From: Persicaria tinctoria
Lineage: Eukaryota; Streptophyta; Magnoliopsida; Caryophyllales; Polygonaceae
DNA: 64,000 nt
Direction: 5' to 3'
NCBI GenBank assembly: GCA_037127255.1
Contig: JBANSL010000004.1
Coordinates: 4,216,001 to 4,280,000 of the forward strand
Each line of letters starts with the position of its first letter. Position 1 is the stretch's first letter. A program made the position numbers and the translations under genes. A model generated the notes under the pieces. It was given only the letters and a program-made list of their open reading frames with translations, was not told the DNA's origin and did not search any database. Below, piece by piece: positions 22,661 through 33,036 of the stretch.

Positions 22661-23109
22661 AAACGTGCCCAGTTGCAAGATATGAAGGTGATGCTTTGCC
22701 CTCACCATGCCACTCGTTTCCTATGTTGGCTCTGATTTTGCAGAGCATTTACTAAGAAATGACACCCATCAATCAAGATTTTAGAAGGATTGATTGACAC
22801 TCTTAATTACAATCATTTACATTTCCCCTCATAAATCCCCCCCCCTTATTTCCCTACTTTATTAGAGCCACACCCCAATTCCCTGACATGTGCAGCACCC
22901 CCCCCCCTCCTCATTTCTCTCAGCAAAAAGATGGAGCTACAGTGGCCGGACTAAGCTTCACCTGCAACTTCCTCTCCCGGTTACCTTTTTTATTTGCAAA
23001 AAATAGCCACTTTCTACCCCTAGCAAATAATCAAGGCAATTGGCTATTTGTGCAAAGTTGTTTTTTTTTTGGTCTAGTTATGCAAAATTGCATTTGTGCT
23101 ATTTGTTTT

Positions 23110-23300
23110 TTTTAAATTCATAAGTCTTTTAATTAATATTACATTTAAACCGCGGTTTTATTATTTTATTTTATTTTATTTAAATTTGGATTAAAGTCGT
23201 TGTTTGTAACAGCGACTTAGCCCCGTTTTGACTAAAGTCCAAATTACTTTCAACTTTTGGCTATTTCGCAAATTTTTTCTTTTTTTTGACCATTTTAAAA
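23110..23300. mobile_element. Solo terminal fragment related to the 26.6-33.4 kb MULE
   Basis: GTCGTTGTTTGTAACAGCGA at about 23193 is followed by TTTTGACTAAAGTCC and TTTTGGCTATTT. This has the same order as the right terminal region of the MULE at 26619-33379. It appears to be a detached or badly decayed terminus of the same family. Confidence 0.5.
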
Positions 23301-23396
23301 AAAAAATCGTATTTATACGGAATATAGATTTCGAGTTGGCCCGGCCTAGGCCAGGCCCAATCTTATTTCTCTGAGTATGGAAGAAAGAAGAAGACG

Positions 23397-23422
23397 TTGA
23401 CTCCAAGTCAACCTGTATTGAC
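23397..23422 (+). promoter_or_regulatory. W-box cluster upstream of RLP2
   Basis: Three WRKY core sites lie within 26 bp: TTGAC at 23397, the reverse GTCAA at 23407 and TTGAC at 23418. They are 75-100 bp before the RLP2 start codon. The surrounding block (CTGAGTATGGAAGA to CATTGAATCT) is conserved upstream of RLP3, where two TTGACT sites remain. WRKY factors are standard regulators of defence genes. Binding is inferred, not shown. Confidence 0.5.
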
Positions 23423-23496
23423 TTCGAGTCTTCTTCTTCATACTTCACAACATGCCATAAAATGCATTGAATCTAGAAAATATGTACTTACCACAC

Positions 23497-26400
23497 ATGA
23501 AAATGGGTTGTTTAGCTTTTTCCATATCTGTAGCCCTTGTGTTTCTCAACTTGTTTGGAGTGTATGGGAATGGGAGGTGCATTGAGAGAGAGAGACTTGC
23601 CCTCCTCGACTTTAAGAAAAGCTTTGTGTCAACTCTTCCCGTCAACAGCCTCTCTTCCTGGAAATCTAGTGAGGAGGAGGATTGTTGTAACTGGGTTGGG
23701 ATTTATTGTGACGATGTCACAGGGCATGTTGTATCCCTAGATCTTGGCTATCAGCTCCTCAAAAGTAATAAACTTCGACCTACGTTGCTTGAACTTCAAC
23801 ACTTGGAGATTTTGTACCTATCCGTTAATGAGTTTTCCATGAAAATCCCAGAGTTCATTGGTTCTTTGAGCAAGTTGACATACTTTGTTGTTTCGGCTGC
23901 TGGATTTTATGGTAAGATTCCTCCTCACCTTGGCAACCTCTCTTGCCTCCAATATTTAGATCTCAGCCACAACAGTTTGTCTAGTGACAGCTTTGAATGG
24001 GTTTCTAAGCTTTCTGCATTAGAAACTCTTTGTGCAATTGGAGTCAATTTTAGTGAAGCTAAGGATTGGCTTTATGTCGTCAAAGGGCTTCCATTGTTAT
24101 TGACATTTGAGTGCTCCGGTTGCTCTCTTCCCCTGCATCTTTCATCGTCCACTGTTTTTGATCGTGTTAATTCCTCCACTTCTTCTCTATATGAACTTGA
24201 TCTTTCAGAAGCAATCTTAAATCCTTCGAGCCTTTTTGTTTTGATAAATAGCACAAGAAAACTGTCAACACTTCATCTGGAATATATGTCTTTTGAAGGT
24301 CCATTTCCAAATATTTTTCACAATCTGAATTCCTTGGAATCACTTGACATATCGGGCAATTACATTGACGACATAACATTCAAATCCATTGGAAATCTAT
24401 CCAACTTGAGGTCTTTGTCTGCTGATAGTTCATGCCTAAATCAGACATTTGTTGGTGTAATTGAAGCCTTGACTAGTTTTGCTGATAGTTCATTGATCTC
24501 CTTGGGCTTGAGATCAAACAACTTTACTGGTACTATTCCTCCCATGTTGAAATTCCCATCACTTGAATCTTTGGACCTGAGTGACAATCATTTTGAGAGC
24601 TTTTCACCCAAAAATTCAATGATCCCTCCAAAAGCTCAAGATTCATCGGATATTCTATCCATTAATGATAGCCTTCAGCATATTCCTTGTTATTTCCCTT
24701 CATATCTTAGTATACTTCATTTGTCCTCAAATTCCTTAGAAGGTGTATTATCGGATTCATACTTCTCTAATCTTTCCAATTTAGAAGATTTAGACCTTTC
24801 AAATAATCCAAATTTGACCGTTAGTTTCATAAAACCTCTTCCTCAATTACAGACAATACGTTTGAGATCATGCAAGTTGGGGCCTAATTTTCCAACTTGG
24901 CTTGTTACACTAAAGAGCTATGACGAGCTAGACATTTCTAATTCTCTCATCTCTGGCTCCATTCCTGCCTTGTTTTGGAAGAATCTTCCGTTTACTTTAC
25001 ATTATTTGAATCTTTCTTTTAACAGTTTCCATGATAGGGTGCCAAATCTACATTTTGTGTTTAGTGTGCCGTATCCGATAATTATAGATTTGAGTTCAAA
25101 TAAATTTTATGGATCGATACCTTTTTCATTATTGTTATTGACAAATAACTTGCTTCTCTCCAAAAATAATTTCTCAAGCATTGCTCCCGTTCCACATTCT
25201 ATGAATTTCACAAGTTCTCTTCGCAACATCGCAACTACTCAGGGTACTAATGTTCTAGACATTTCTGATAATGGTTTATCTGGTAAGCTTCCAGATCAGT
25301 TTTGGTTGTTGTTAACTAGGTTGGGTTCTCTTAGCCTTGCAAATAATAATTTGTCTGGATCAATTCCAAGCTCGATAGGAAATGTATCGCCTCTCTATGT
25401 GTTGATCTTGAAGAATAATAGGTTTTCCGGTGAATTGCCTTCATGGTTGGGAAATTGCATCTACCTTAGAATTCTCGATTTGAGCGAGAATAACTTGTCA
25501 GGGGTCATACCATCTTGGGTTGCAGAAAACCTTACAAACATGGTTCTTCTATCCCTTGGGTCCAATCATTTATCGGGTACTCTTCCTACAAGTTTGTTTC
25601 ATCTTAGCTCTCTTCAGATCATAGACCTTTCCAATAACGCTCTCTCTGGAAACATACCTTCAAGTGTCCAAAATTTGACTGCAATGGTTCATGATGATGA
25701 TTCAAGCCTAGACATTTTGGAGGCTGGTGTGAGGTCAATGATCGTGACACCGCTAATTGATGCGTCTTTTTATCAAGCATTCATCAAATGGAAAGGGATG
25801 GATCGGTTGTTTAAGAAAACCCTTCAAATGGTTAAGCTTATTGACCTCTCAAGCAACAATTTGATTGGAGAAATTCTCGACAGCCTGACTCGTCTTTCGG
25901 GCTTAAACTCGTTAGACTTGTCTAACAATCACTTCCATGGAAGTATTCCCCAAGAAATTGGCCAGCTCAAGTCTTTGGAGGTTCTTAATCTATCCAACAG
26001 TAGACTTTGTGGTGAAATTCCATCCAGCATTTCAACAATATCTACATTGGATGTGTTGGATTTATCACACAACGACCTCTCGGGTAAAATCCCAACAAGC
26101 ACCCAGTTGCAAGGCTTCGCTCCTTCTGCCTACGCTGGGAATCCGAAGCTTTGTGGTTTGCCTCTACAAGTCAAGTGCCCTGGAGATGAAGAACCACCAG
26201 TTCCACTGCCTCTTGTTGATACTGAAACTAACCGATTCGAGATGGAGTCATTCTTTGGTGCCATGGGATTTGGATTTGCTTTCGGCTTCTTAGTGGCACT
26301 TGGTACGTTGAGTTTCATAGCAAAGTGGAGGCATGCTTTCTTTGGGTTTGTAGACTGCTACGGTCAGCTGAGTCTCAAAGACATTTCGTTTCGGAGAGGT

Positions 26401-26505
26401 ACACACGCAATTTGCCTCTCTGTACTTTATTATCTCCTTCTCCTATACTCTCATTTTGATCTCTTTTTTTTAAATCTATGGCAGGTTGATCAATGGAGTC
26501 GCTGA
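23497..26505 (+). CDS. RLP2: LRR receptor-like protein (EIX2/Cf type)
   Basis: Predicted plasma-membrane immune receptor of about 1002 residues, intronless and uninterrupted. The order is signal peptide (MKMGCLAFSISVALVFLNLF), LRRNT cap with DCCNWVGIYC, a long LRR array, a non-LRR island ending KWKGMDRLFKKTLQ, a final four LRRs, an acidic juxtamembrane region (CPGDEEPPVPLP), a TM helix with GxxxG spacing (GAMGFGFAFGFLVALG) and a short tail. The GxxxG pattern is the usual SOBIR1-association surface. An upstream in-frame ATG at 23467 exists, but the paralogues support MKMG at 23497. The tail runs on past the stops of RLP1 and RLP3 into a hydrophobic stretch (SVLYYLLLLYSHF) that was 3' flank in the others. 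The promoter lacks the TATA block. Confidence 0.9.
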   Translation: MKMGCLAFSISVALVFLNLFGVYGNGRCIERERLALLDFKKSFVSTLPVNSLSSWKSSEEEDCCNWVGIYCDDVTGHVVSLDLGYQLLKSNKLRPTLLELQHLEILYLSVNEFSMKIPEFIGSLSKLTYFVVSAAGFYGKIPPHLGNLSCLQYLDLSHNSLSSDSFEWVSKLSALETLCAIGVNFSEAKDWLYVVKGLPLLLTFECSGCSLPLHLSSSTVFDRVNSSTSSLYELDLSEAILNPSSLFVLINSTRKLSTLHLEYMSFEGPFPNIFHNLNSLESLDISGNYIDDITFKSIGNLSNLRSLSADSSCLNQTFVGVIEALTSFADSSLISLGLRSNNFTGTIPPMLKFPSLESLDLSDNHFESFSPKNSMIPPKAQDSSDILSINDSLQHIPCYFPSYLSILHLSSNSLEGVLSDSYFSNLSNLEDLDLSNNPNLTVSFIKPLPQLQTIRLRSCKLGPNFPTWLVTLKSYDELDISNSLISGSIPALFWKNLPFTLHYLNLSFNSFHDRVPNLHFVFSVPYPIIIDLSSNKFYGSIPFSLLLLTNNLLLSKNNFSSIAPVPHSMNFTSSLRNIATTQGTNVLDISDNGLSGKLPDQFWLLLTRLGSLSLANNNLSGSIPSSIGNVSPLYVLILKNNRFSGELPSWLGNCIYLRILDLSENNLSGVIPSWVAENLTNMVLLSLGSNHLSGTLPTSLFHLSSLQIIDLSNNALSGNIPSSVQNLTAMVHDDDSSLDILEAGVRSMIVTPLIDASFYQAFIKWKGMDRLFKKTLQMVKLIDLSSNNLIGEILDSLTRLSGLNSLDLSNNHFHGSIPQEIGQLKSLEVLNLSNSRLCGEIPSSISTISTLDVLDLSHNDLSGKIPTSTQLQGFAPSAYAGNPKLCGLPLQVKCPGDEEPPVPLPLVDTETNRFEMESFFGAMGFGFAFGFLVALGTLSFIAKWRHAFFGFVDCYGQLSLKDISFRRGTHAICLSVLYYLLLLYSHFDLFFLNLWQVDQWSR

Positions 26506-26994
26506 CTATCAATCCCGGTGCGGCAGTGCGGTTCACCACAAGTCGTTGTGAATGTTTATTGTTTGGGCAGTGTGTGTCATGAATAACTTGTAGCAGTTAG
26601 TTGATTGTTGTACTTGAAGAATTTTTTTTTTGTAAATAGCCAAAAATAAGGAAAATATTATGGAACTAGCCAAAATCTGAAAGATTTTAGCGATTTAGCC
26701 AAAACAGGGTAAAGTCGCTGTTTGTCAACGACTCTAACCTAAATTTTTTAAAAAATTATTAAAATATTAAAGTCGCTGTTTGTAGGAGCGACTTATGTAT
26801 TTTTTTTAATTTCTTTAATTTTCTATATGTTTATTTAGCTGACTGAATTTCATGGCTCCCACCCCTTTCTGAATTTTGTGTGATGGCTCCTTCCCTCTCT
26901 CGTCCTACTGTGTGGCCCACCCTCATTTTGTTTCCCCTCTCTTTGCTTTGTGGCCCCCACACTTTTCCTATGCTCACTCCTACCAAAAAAAATA

Positions 26995-27229
26995 CTACCT
27001 CCGTTCCATAATACATGGGCTTTTCTTTTTTGACACGTTTTTTAAGGAGCGAAAAACTCAATGAAATATTATTTTTTTAATCAAAATTTTTATATCATTT
27101 GATACTTATTACTAATAAGTATCAAATTATATAAAAAATTTAAGTAAAAAAATAATATTTCATATAGTTTTTCATTCCTTAAAAAACGTGCCGAAAACTA
27201 AAAACCCATGTATTTTGGAACGGAGGGAG
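26995..27229. mobile_element. Stowaway MITE, complete
   Basis: The termini CTACCTCCGTTCC and GGAACGGAGGGAG are inverted and flanked by TA on both sides (26993-26994, 27230-27231). At 235 bp it can fold into one long hairpin. It lies just inside the left end of the MULE. Confidence 0.9.
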
Positions 27230-27324
27230 TATATATATATAAATAAGAGAGTCGCGGTTATATATACATAATTTTTTTTTTGCAATTTTAAAATAACTAA
27301 TATATTTCAAAATTATCCCTATAG

Positions 27325-27853
27325 TAAACGACGTTGGTCAAAACCAACTGGAGGGGTGACCAAATTTAATTGTGATGCTGGAATTTCGAATACAGGAAGG
27401 ACATCTACTGGGTTTGTGCAGCGAGATTCCGAAGGCAACTTCATAGCAGCAGGGCATCGATCTATCCAGGCTACTGCTGATATTGAAATTGCGGAGGCGG
27501 AAGCGATCAGGTGGGCGGTTGGTTTTGCGAAGGAAAGGGGCATCCGCCATGTCCAGTTTGAGACGGACTGTCTGCAGCTGGTCACAAAGCTCATTAAGGG
27601 ATACACGGGACGTGGTGTGTTGGGTCTGATTTTACAAGAGATCACCCAGGACAGCAGGAATTTCAGTACTGTGAGCTGGTCGCATGTGAGGCGAGAGGGG
27701 AATATGGTGGCTCATGCTATAGCTTCTATTACTGGCACAGATTCGACATTGTTTTACAATTTGCAGTCTTTGCCTGAAACTGTAATTGCTTTTATTTTAC
27801 AGGAAATGGAATAGCATTAGTCGGTTTGTTCTCAAAAAAAAAAAAAAAAAAAA
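27325..27853 (+). pseudogene. 5'-truncated LINE fragment: RNase H (RVT_3) domain plus poly(A)
   Basis: An open frame reading WSKPTGGVTKFNCDAGISNT and continuing EIAEAEAIRWAVGFA, FETDCLQLV and REGNMVAHAIA is an RNase H-like domain of the RVT_3 type. Such domains lie at the C-terminus of some plant LINE ORF2 proteins. The D-E-D carboxylates are recognisable. The last position reads His (VAHAIA), a frequent variant. The ORF stops at 27814 and a poly(A) run of about 19 follows at 27835-27853, so this is a truncated reverse-transcribed insertion. It differs in type from the full LINE at 4.8-12 kb, whose ORF2 lacks RNase H. Confidence 0.8.
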
Positions 27854-28060
27854 GAGCAAAACAACCTTTGTGCAAAGGATTTAGCCACGTGTCCAGCAAT
27901 TTTTGGAGAGTTTTTAATTATTTTTTTCTTTGGAAAAGCACCCTTGAAGCGGTTTCTGCTTTTTTTTTCTCTCCTTCACGACTCACTGACTCACACCCAC
28001 GTTCTCTCCCTCAAATTGCTCTCCAACTCCCTCTCAATCAGAAGCGGAAGGAGAAGAAGA

Positions 28061-28128
28061 ATGAGGAAGAACGATTCAAGGTTCAAGGTCGACGATCTCT
28101 CAGGGTGCCACAACAAATCCATCCGCAG
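28061..28128 (+). pseudogene. Captured first exon of an unidentified gene
   Basis: A CT-rich leader precedes an ATG in purine-rich context. The 22 codons (MRKNDSRFKVDDLSGCHNKS...) end at a good donor, CGCAG|GTATGT. I do not recognise the parent gene. It is included because the leader, ATG and donor layout is that of a plant first exon, and because other exon fragments follow in the same orientation. Confidence 0.4.
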
Positions 28129-29095
28129 GTATGTGTTTGGTTTGAAGATGTCATTTTTTTTCGAAAAATTAGGGTTTGTCGGATTCAATTTGGGGGATGT
28201 AGATCCAACTTTAGCACAAACGTTCCTACTGATTTAGGGTTTTGGGTATAATCTTTCTCTGTCAAGGGTCTGTCGAATCTGATTTAGGGTTTATCGCCAA
28301 TCAAGAGAGGCTCAAGCTACATGAGGAGAAGACTGACAAGGATCGTTCATCGACAAGGATATGCTCGAATCTGGCTGTTCGATTTTAATTCAGGTTTGTG
28401 AGATCTTTGCCTTTTTCCTCTTTCTTCTTCCCCTGTATTTTGAATGTTTATATACTTTTAAAGTTCATGTCAGATTTATAGATTTCTTCTTTGTTGATCG
28501 GAGTGTCGTTGAATGGAAATAGTTGCTGCCTATTTTGAGTGTTTGGGTGGAGCAACGTCTGATAGAGTGGAAGAGTTTTGGGAGCGGTTGGAGCAGAGGA
28601 TTTTGGTGATTCTTTTACAAGGGCATGGAGAGGAAGAGTCTTGCTCTCACTCTTGTCCTCTACAACGCTCGACATCTCCTTCGTCTTCAACAAATCACCT
28701 CGTAATTCCTACCCTCTTCTCTATGATAATGAATATGTCAATCAAATTAGGCTCCCAGGTGGAAGAGAAAAGAGCTTATGAGATATGAAAGCACCGATTT
28801 TTATTTTTATTTTTATTTTTTATTTTGTGCTTTGTGTTTTTTAATAAATTTTCGGTCTTCCGATGGGTGATTTTGAAGTTTCATTTGAGATTAAGGTACT
28901 CTGCTGATCCTGGGTAACTAAATTGAGCTTTTACTGACTTTATGATACCTGGCAATTTTACCAGGCGGAATCACTACATTCATCTTCCTACATATTTGAC
29001 TTGGTTTAATGGGTGAGGATAATTTTTTTGTTTGTCCCAGCTCGTATGGATATGCCTAATTGGAATTCTAAGCCCAAGCTTGCCTTTTAATGCAG

Positions 29096-29170
29096 TTATG
29101 ACAGCGCTGACATGGCTTTGCATTATGGTTCAATGCTGAGAGAGTGCAAACGCCATCAGGTTGTGTCAAG
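29096..29170 (+). pseudogene. Mo25-like exon fragment
   Basis: A 75-bp segment lies between an acceptor (TGCAG) and a donor (AAG|GTGATT) and encodes YDSADMALHYGSMLRECKRH. This is close to the conserved MALHYG-M-RECIRHQ block of plant Mo25 (CAB39) proteins, scaffold partners of STE20/LKB1-type kinases. Only this exon was found. Flanking intron sequence is retained, so capture was from genomic DNA and not from a spliced transcript. Confidence 0.65.
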
Positions 29171-30539
29171 GTGATTATTTTGTTTGTGAGGATTTCATTT
29201 ATTGCTTCAAGCAATAGATTATCTGCAACTAAAAATCTGTTTTGTCTGATTTTGGAGTAAAGATTTTGAACTTTATCTATGGTTGGGATTCCTTCTATTT
29301 CTGCTAGAGTTATTTTAACGAGTTCATCTAACTAATACTAAGTTTTGAGTTTTATCCATGAACTCCATTATCTGTGTGGATTATTTGTTTTCTACTTCGA
29401 TGGGAGTTGTATACTATCTGATTGAGGAAGGACCTGTGTTCACTTCAAGTCCATGTTCTTAGATTATGCCACTCCTGTAAGTTATATCAAATTTGGTGAA
29501 CCATGGGATGCATAAAATAATATATAATTGGTGAAGGTTAAATCTCAGGAGATTCAAGTTCAAAGTAATTCGGTCCAGCTTACATCTACTATAGTAACGA
29601 ATTTGGAGGAATGAATGCCAAATGGAAATAGCACCTTTAGCTTAAGAACATGGTATAATAATTAGTGATCTCAATGCAGATTATACTTTACCACAGGGAT
29701 TTTGTTAATAGCAGAGTTTTTTGCCTTAATTTTGGGATCATGTATTAGTGATATTGATTTCATCGTGTTCATTGCTGCCCTTATGCCTTTCTTGAGTTGA
29801 CATGCTAAAGATTTAAGAGGATAATCAACTCACTAACCAAACTACCCACTCGGTTAGAAGAGAACAATATATATTATGATTTTCGATTAGTAGAGTAGGT
29901 GGCAACATATGTGGCTTGAGTACTTGCTTATTTACATTGTTGACTTGAAAAATGGCAAGGGCCCAAGGATAACTGGATAAGGATACATGGATTAAATAAA
30001 CTTGAGTTTACTGATACACTTACTAAGTACATCAATTAAGTATTCATGAGGCTTTTAACCTTTTCACCTTGAGGGATGCTCTAGATTGCTGCTCTTTTCT
30101 GCAATACTAAGAACTGAGTCAACTGTGAATGGAGATTAGATGACCAATAATCTTTCTTTAACCATCTTATTTACAGTCCTTATCTATAGTTTATTGTTTT
30201 TTTTTTTTTTTCTGGTTTCCATTTATTTATTTATACTATAGTTAAAAATTGTGGTCGACTAAATAGCTTACATGGTGATGATGAAACTAATCTATCACAA
30301 TAATCCCGAAAATTGTAGGTTATTGCTAATGCAAAGCAGCAAAAGGCAGAAGCAAAATAGTTAGTTTGGGATTTTCAGTTCATCAAGGATACTTTTTATA
30401 TTAAATGCTTGTAGTTCTATTCTTTTAAGATGACTACTTCTGGGATCGTTTTGCCTTTTTGCTGCTACATACACCTTGGTCAAATGGGGCAGAATAAAAC
30501 ATCTCTGAATTGGGTTAAAGCTGCTGCTAGAGCAAAGAA

Positions 30540-30960
30540 AAAGCATGGAAGAAGCTAAATGTTCCCTTTTCACGACATATTTGGGTAGAGTATGGTGATA
30601 TTGAACAGCCATCGACGTGTTGTGTTTGCTTGAATTCCCTCGCGGTCTCACATAATGTGGGTACTAAAGTTGTGGCACACACCCCTACACATCGATGTGC
30701 TGTTTGTGGTGTAGCAGCACACTTGTATTGTTCCCAGTTAGCTACAAAGGACTGCAAATGCATTGCACAAGCTGGTTACAGCCAAGTGCAACACCATTGG
30801 TCAGAGAGATGGATTGCAATGGATGATAATCCTGATACTTCTGCCTTTTGTTTTTACTGTGATCATGTGTTGTGTGGTGTCCCTCTTCTTGATGCTTCAC
30901 CAGCATGATACTGCCTATGGTGCCAATAAGGCTTGAAAACAAAATACAGGAGTTGTAGCT
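30540..30960 (+). pseudogene. Diacylglycerol kinase C1-domain fragment
   Basis: The frame contains PSTCCVCLNSL, HRCAVCGVAAHLYCSQLA, KDCKCIAQAG, HHWSERW and AFCFYCDHVLCGVP, the cysteine/histidine pattern of the two C1 (zinc-binding) domains of plant DGK1/DGK2-type diacylglycerol kinases. These enzymes convert diacylglycerol to phosphatidic acid at the ER membrane. Stops appear at 30906-30908 and soon after, within a still recognisable YCLWCQ. The catalytic domain is absent. It is a captured fragment and cannot encode an active kinase. Confidence 0.8.
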
Positions 30961-31504
30961 GTAGATATCGTTACTGTCAATAAGGAACGAGTGCTTCTGT
31001 TTCTCACAATGTGGATTTAGCTTAAAAGGGGAATAGTAGCAAAGTTGGAAATGATATAGATGTAGTTGGGATGGATTCAAGAGCTCAGAAAGACTGGGGG
31101 GTTAAAGAGTATGATAGCAGCAGGGGTTGTTGCACCAAGGAAGACAACAACCGTGGGTATGACAGCCGAGACTGATGCACCACAGAGTTGCGGGTATGAC
31201 AACAGGGACTGATGCACTACGTAAGAGAAAAAACTGCATGTAATTGCGAGTAACGAATCTAGCAAATTTTTAGAGAAAAACTGCATGTAATTTTTAATTC
31301 TTGATGTAATATTTATCTTAAAATCATCATAATATTTTTTCTACCATAATTTGATTTGAGCATTCAGAAATCGATAATCATATATAATAAATCAATATAA
31401 TGGTTTATAAATGCAAAGTATTGGCATCAGTGCAAAAGTAATTATGATTATATTTTGGGTCAATTTATTGAAATTAGTTGCAATGTATTTTTTTCCATGT
31501 GTAG

Positions 31505-31675
31505 GCAAGCTGAGTGGATGAGGGAGCTTCTTGAGAGGAAAAGGTTGAAGAAGCTTAGACAGGGAGAACAAAAAGCCAAGATACAAGCAAATGATGAAGT
31601 AGATTTACACAAAGATTCTGCTGATACAAGTGATGGAGCTACTAGCAGCGCTAGCAAGCTTGACTCAACTCGGTA
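31505..31675 (+). pseudogene. Captured terminal exon, basic coiled-coil protein
   Basis: After an acceptor (GTGTAG) the frame reads QAEWMRELLERKRLKKLRQG and ends with a Ser/Asp-rich tail and TAG at 31673-31675. The heptad-like Leu/Arg/Lys pattern suggests a coiled coil. I do not recognise the parent gene. It has the same orientation as the Mo25 and DGK pieces. Confidence 0.4.
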
Positions 31676-31679
31676 GGGA

Positions 31680-33007
31680 AACGATAAATGTCTAATATTG
31701 GGTTAAGAAAGTGTTGAAAATGTTTTTGTCTGGCAATTTTGAAGTTTGTCATCATGTAGTGTTTGGTAAGATAAAGTCTATATTGGGGTCACGTTGGAGT
31801 ACAGGAATGAAATAATGCGTTTTTTTAGCAGTTGGTCATGGTTGAACAAGATTAAATGTTATTGCCTTTCTTTTTTTGTCCTCTCATGTATAAGTTGTCA
31901 AAATCAAACCAAAATTATGGCACTTCCAGAATGTAAAATATATCTTTAGATTTTGTGAAATCGGAAAGAAACTCGTAGGCCTTCATTAACTAAAGATCAT
32001 GGTTCCTACTCCATTGTAATCAGTACTGCTACAACCATTTTAAGCTTTCAATATGTTGCAATAACGATTGTTTTATTTTCTTGTGTCCGATTTTTATATT
32101 TTTTTTATGAATTTTGAAATGCAATGTTGAATATTGTCAATGCAACAAATAACATATACAAGTCTTTTCAACACCTAAAAAAATAGTTAATTACATGTTC
32201 GTGTTCATTATTGTTGTTATTGATCTCATTCACATTAGTAGTAGTAGTTGTAAAGTGTCCTTTTTTATTTTTGGATAAACTCAAATCAAAATCAATCCTT
32301 AATAACAAAAGTAATGTTAAATATGCATTGACCCGATGTTGGCCTTGATGCCTGTCCTTGGCATGTCATGCTCACATTTCTTCCACCGGCATTGTCTCCA
32401 AACTTTGTTTACGTATGAAGGCATTTGTCCCCTATGTTGATTAGCACTCTAAACTTAGGTTGATTACATAGTCGATGCAATCTTCGTTTACTTTTTTTTT
32501 TTGGATTGTCGTGTTACAGTTTATCAACATATGCTTACAGTATTGATAAATCATTTCTTATTATTTATTTATGTTGAAGCATTTCATAGTCGATGCAATC
32601 AGTCAATTTTGTTCTTAGATAAAAGAACAACTAATGGAGTCAAATGAGATATTTCTCTTACTGTTGTTCTCATTTGACAGTGCAGTTTGTTACTTGTATT
32701 AGCATATGACAGTGTAGTTGCAAACTAAACACTGAACTTGGGGTTAAAAAAAAGCAAAATATGAGTGAAATTTTGCCTTTTGTTTTTAAGAAAAATTTTG
32801 GATTTTGCTAATGGATCAAATGACATATTTCCCTCAAGCCTAAATTCAAATGCCATATTTCTTTTACTGATGCTGTCATACCGTAAAGAAGAAATAGTTT
32901 TTCTGAATTATATAATTTTAGCTCTGAATTCCACATCATGCGTCATACGTAATACGATGACATCCGATAAATATTATTGGTGTTTTTTATATGAATTTTA
33001 AAAATCT
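31680..33007. other. Non-coding interior of the MULE/Helitron composite
   Basis: No coding sequence was found. The sequence is AT-rich and ends in the Helitron 3' terminus. Confidence 0.5.
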
Positions 33008-33036
33008 CGTGCGTTCGCGCACGGGCTACTGACTAG
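33008..33036 (+). mobile_element. Helitron 3' terminus
   Basis: A 6-bp stem with a TTCG loop (CGTGCGTTCGCGCACG, 33008-33023) is followed after 9 nt by CTAG and a host T, the canonical Helitron 3' end. The matching 5' TC terminus was not located, so the length is unknown. It could include all the captured exons from about 28 kb onward. Confidence 0.75.

Larger units (their letters stand above)
19206..23091 (+). mobile_element. Mutator-like element carrying a DUF1985/Ulp1 gene
   Basis: The element is bounded by a perfect 10-bp repeat ATTTGTGCTA (19196-19205 and 23092-23101), compatible with a 9-10-bp MULE target duplication. The ends are imperfect inverted repeats (left AAATTGTACAAAATAGGCC, right complement CAATTTTGCATAACTAGACC). 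TTGGCTATTTGTGCAAA occurs near both ends in inverted orientation. No MURA-type transposase was found. The cargo is a DUF1985-Ulp1-like gene with a long 5' leader that includes a GAAAG|GTAAGC donor near 19527. Such Ulp1-carrying MULEs are known in plants (Kaonashi-like). The boundaries rest on the direct repeat and weak TIRs. Confidence 0.6.

Noticed and set aside
27325..27814. Host RNase H gene
   Set aside because: It has a truncated 5' side and a poly(A) run directly after the stop, as in a LINE remnant.
27826..28251. ORF beginning in the LINE poly(A) tail
   Set aside because: Its N-terminus is a poly-Lys translation of the tail. The plausible ATG lies downstream at 28061 in another frame.
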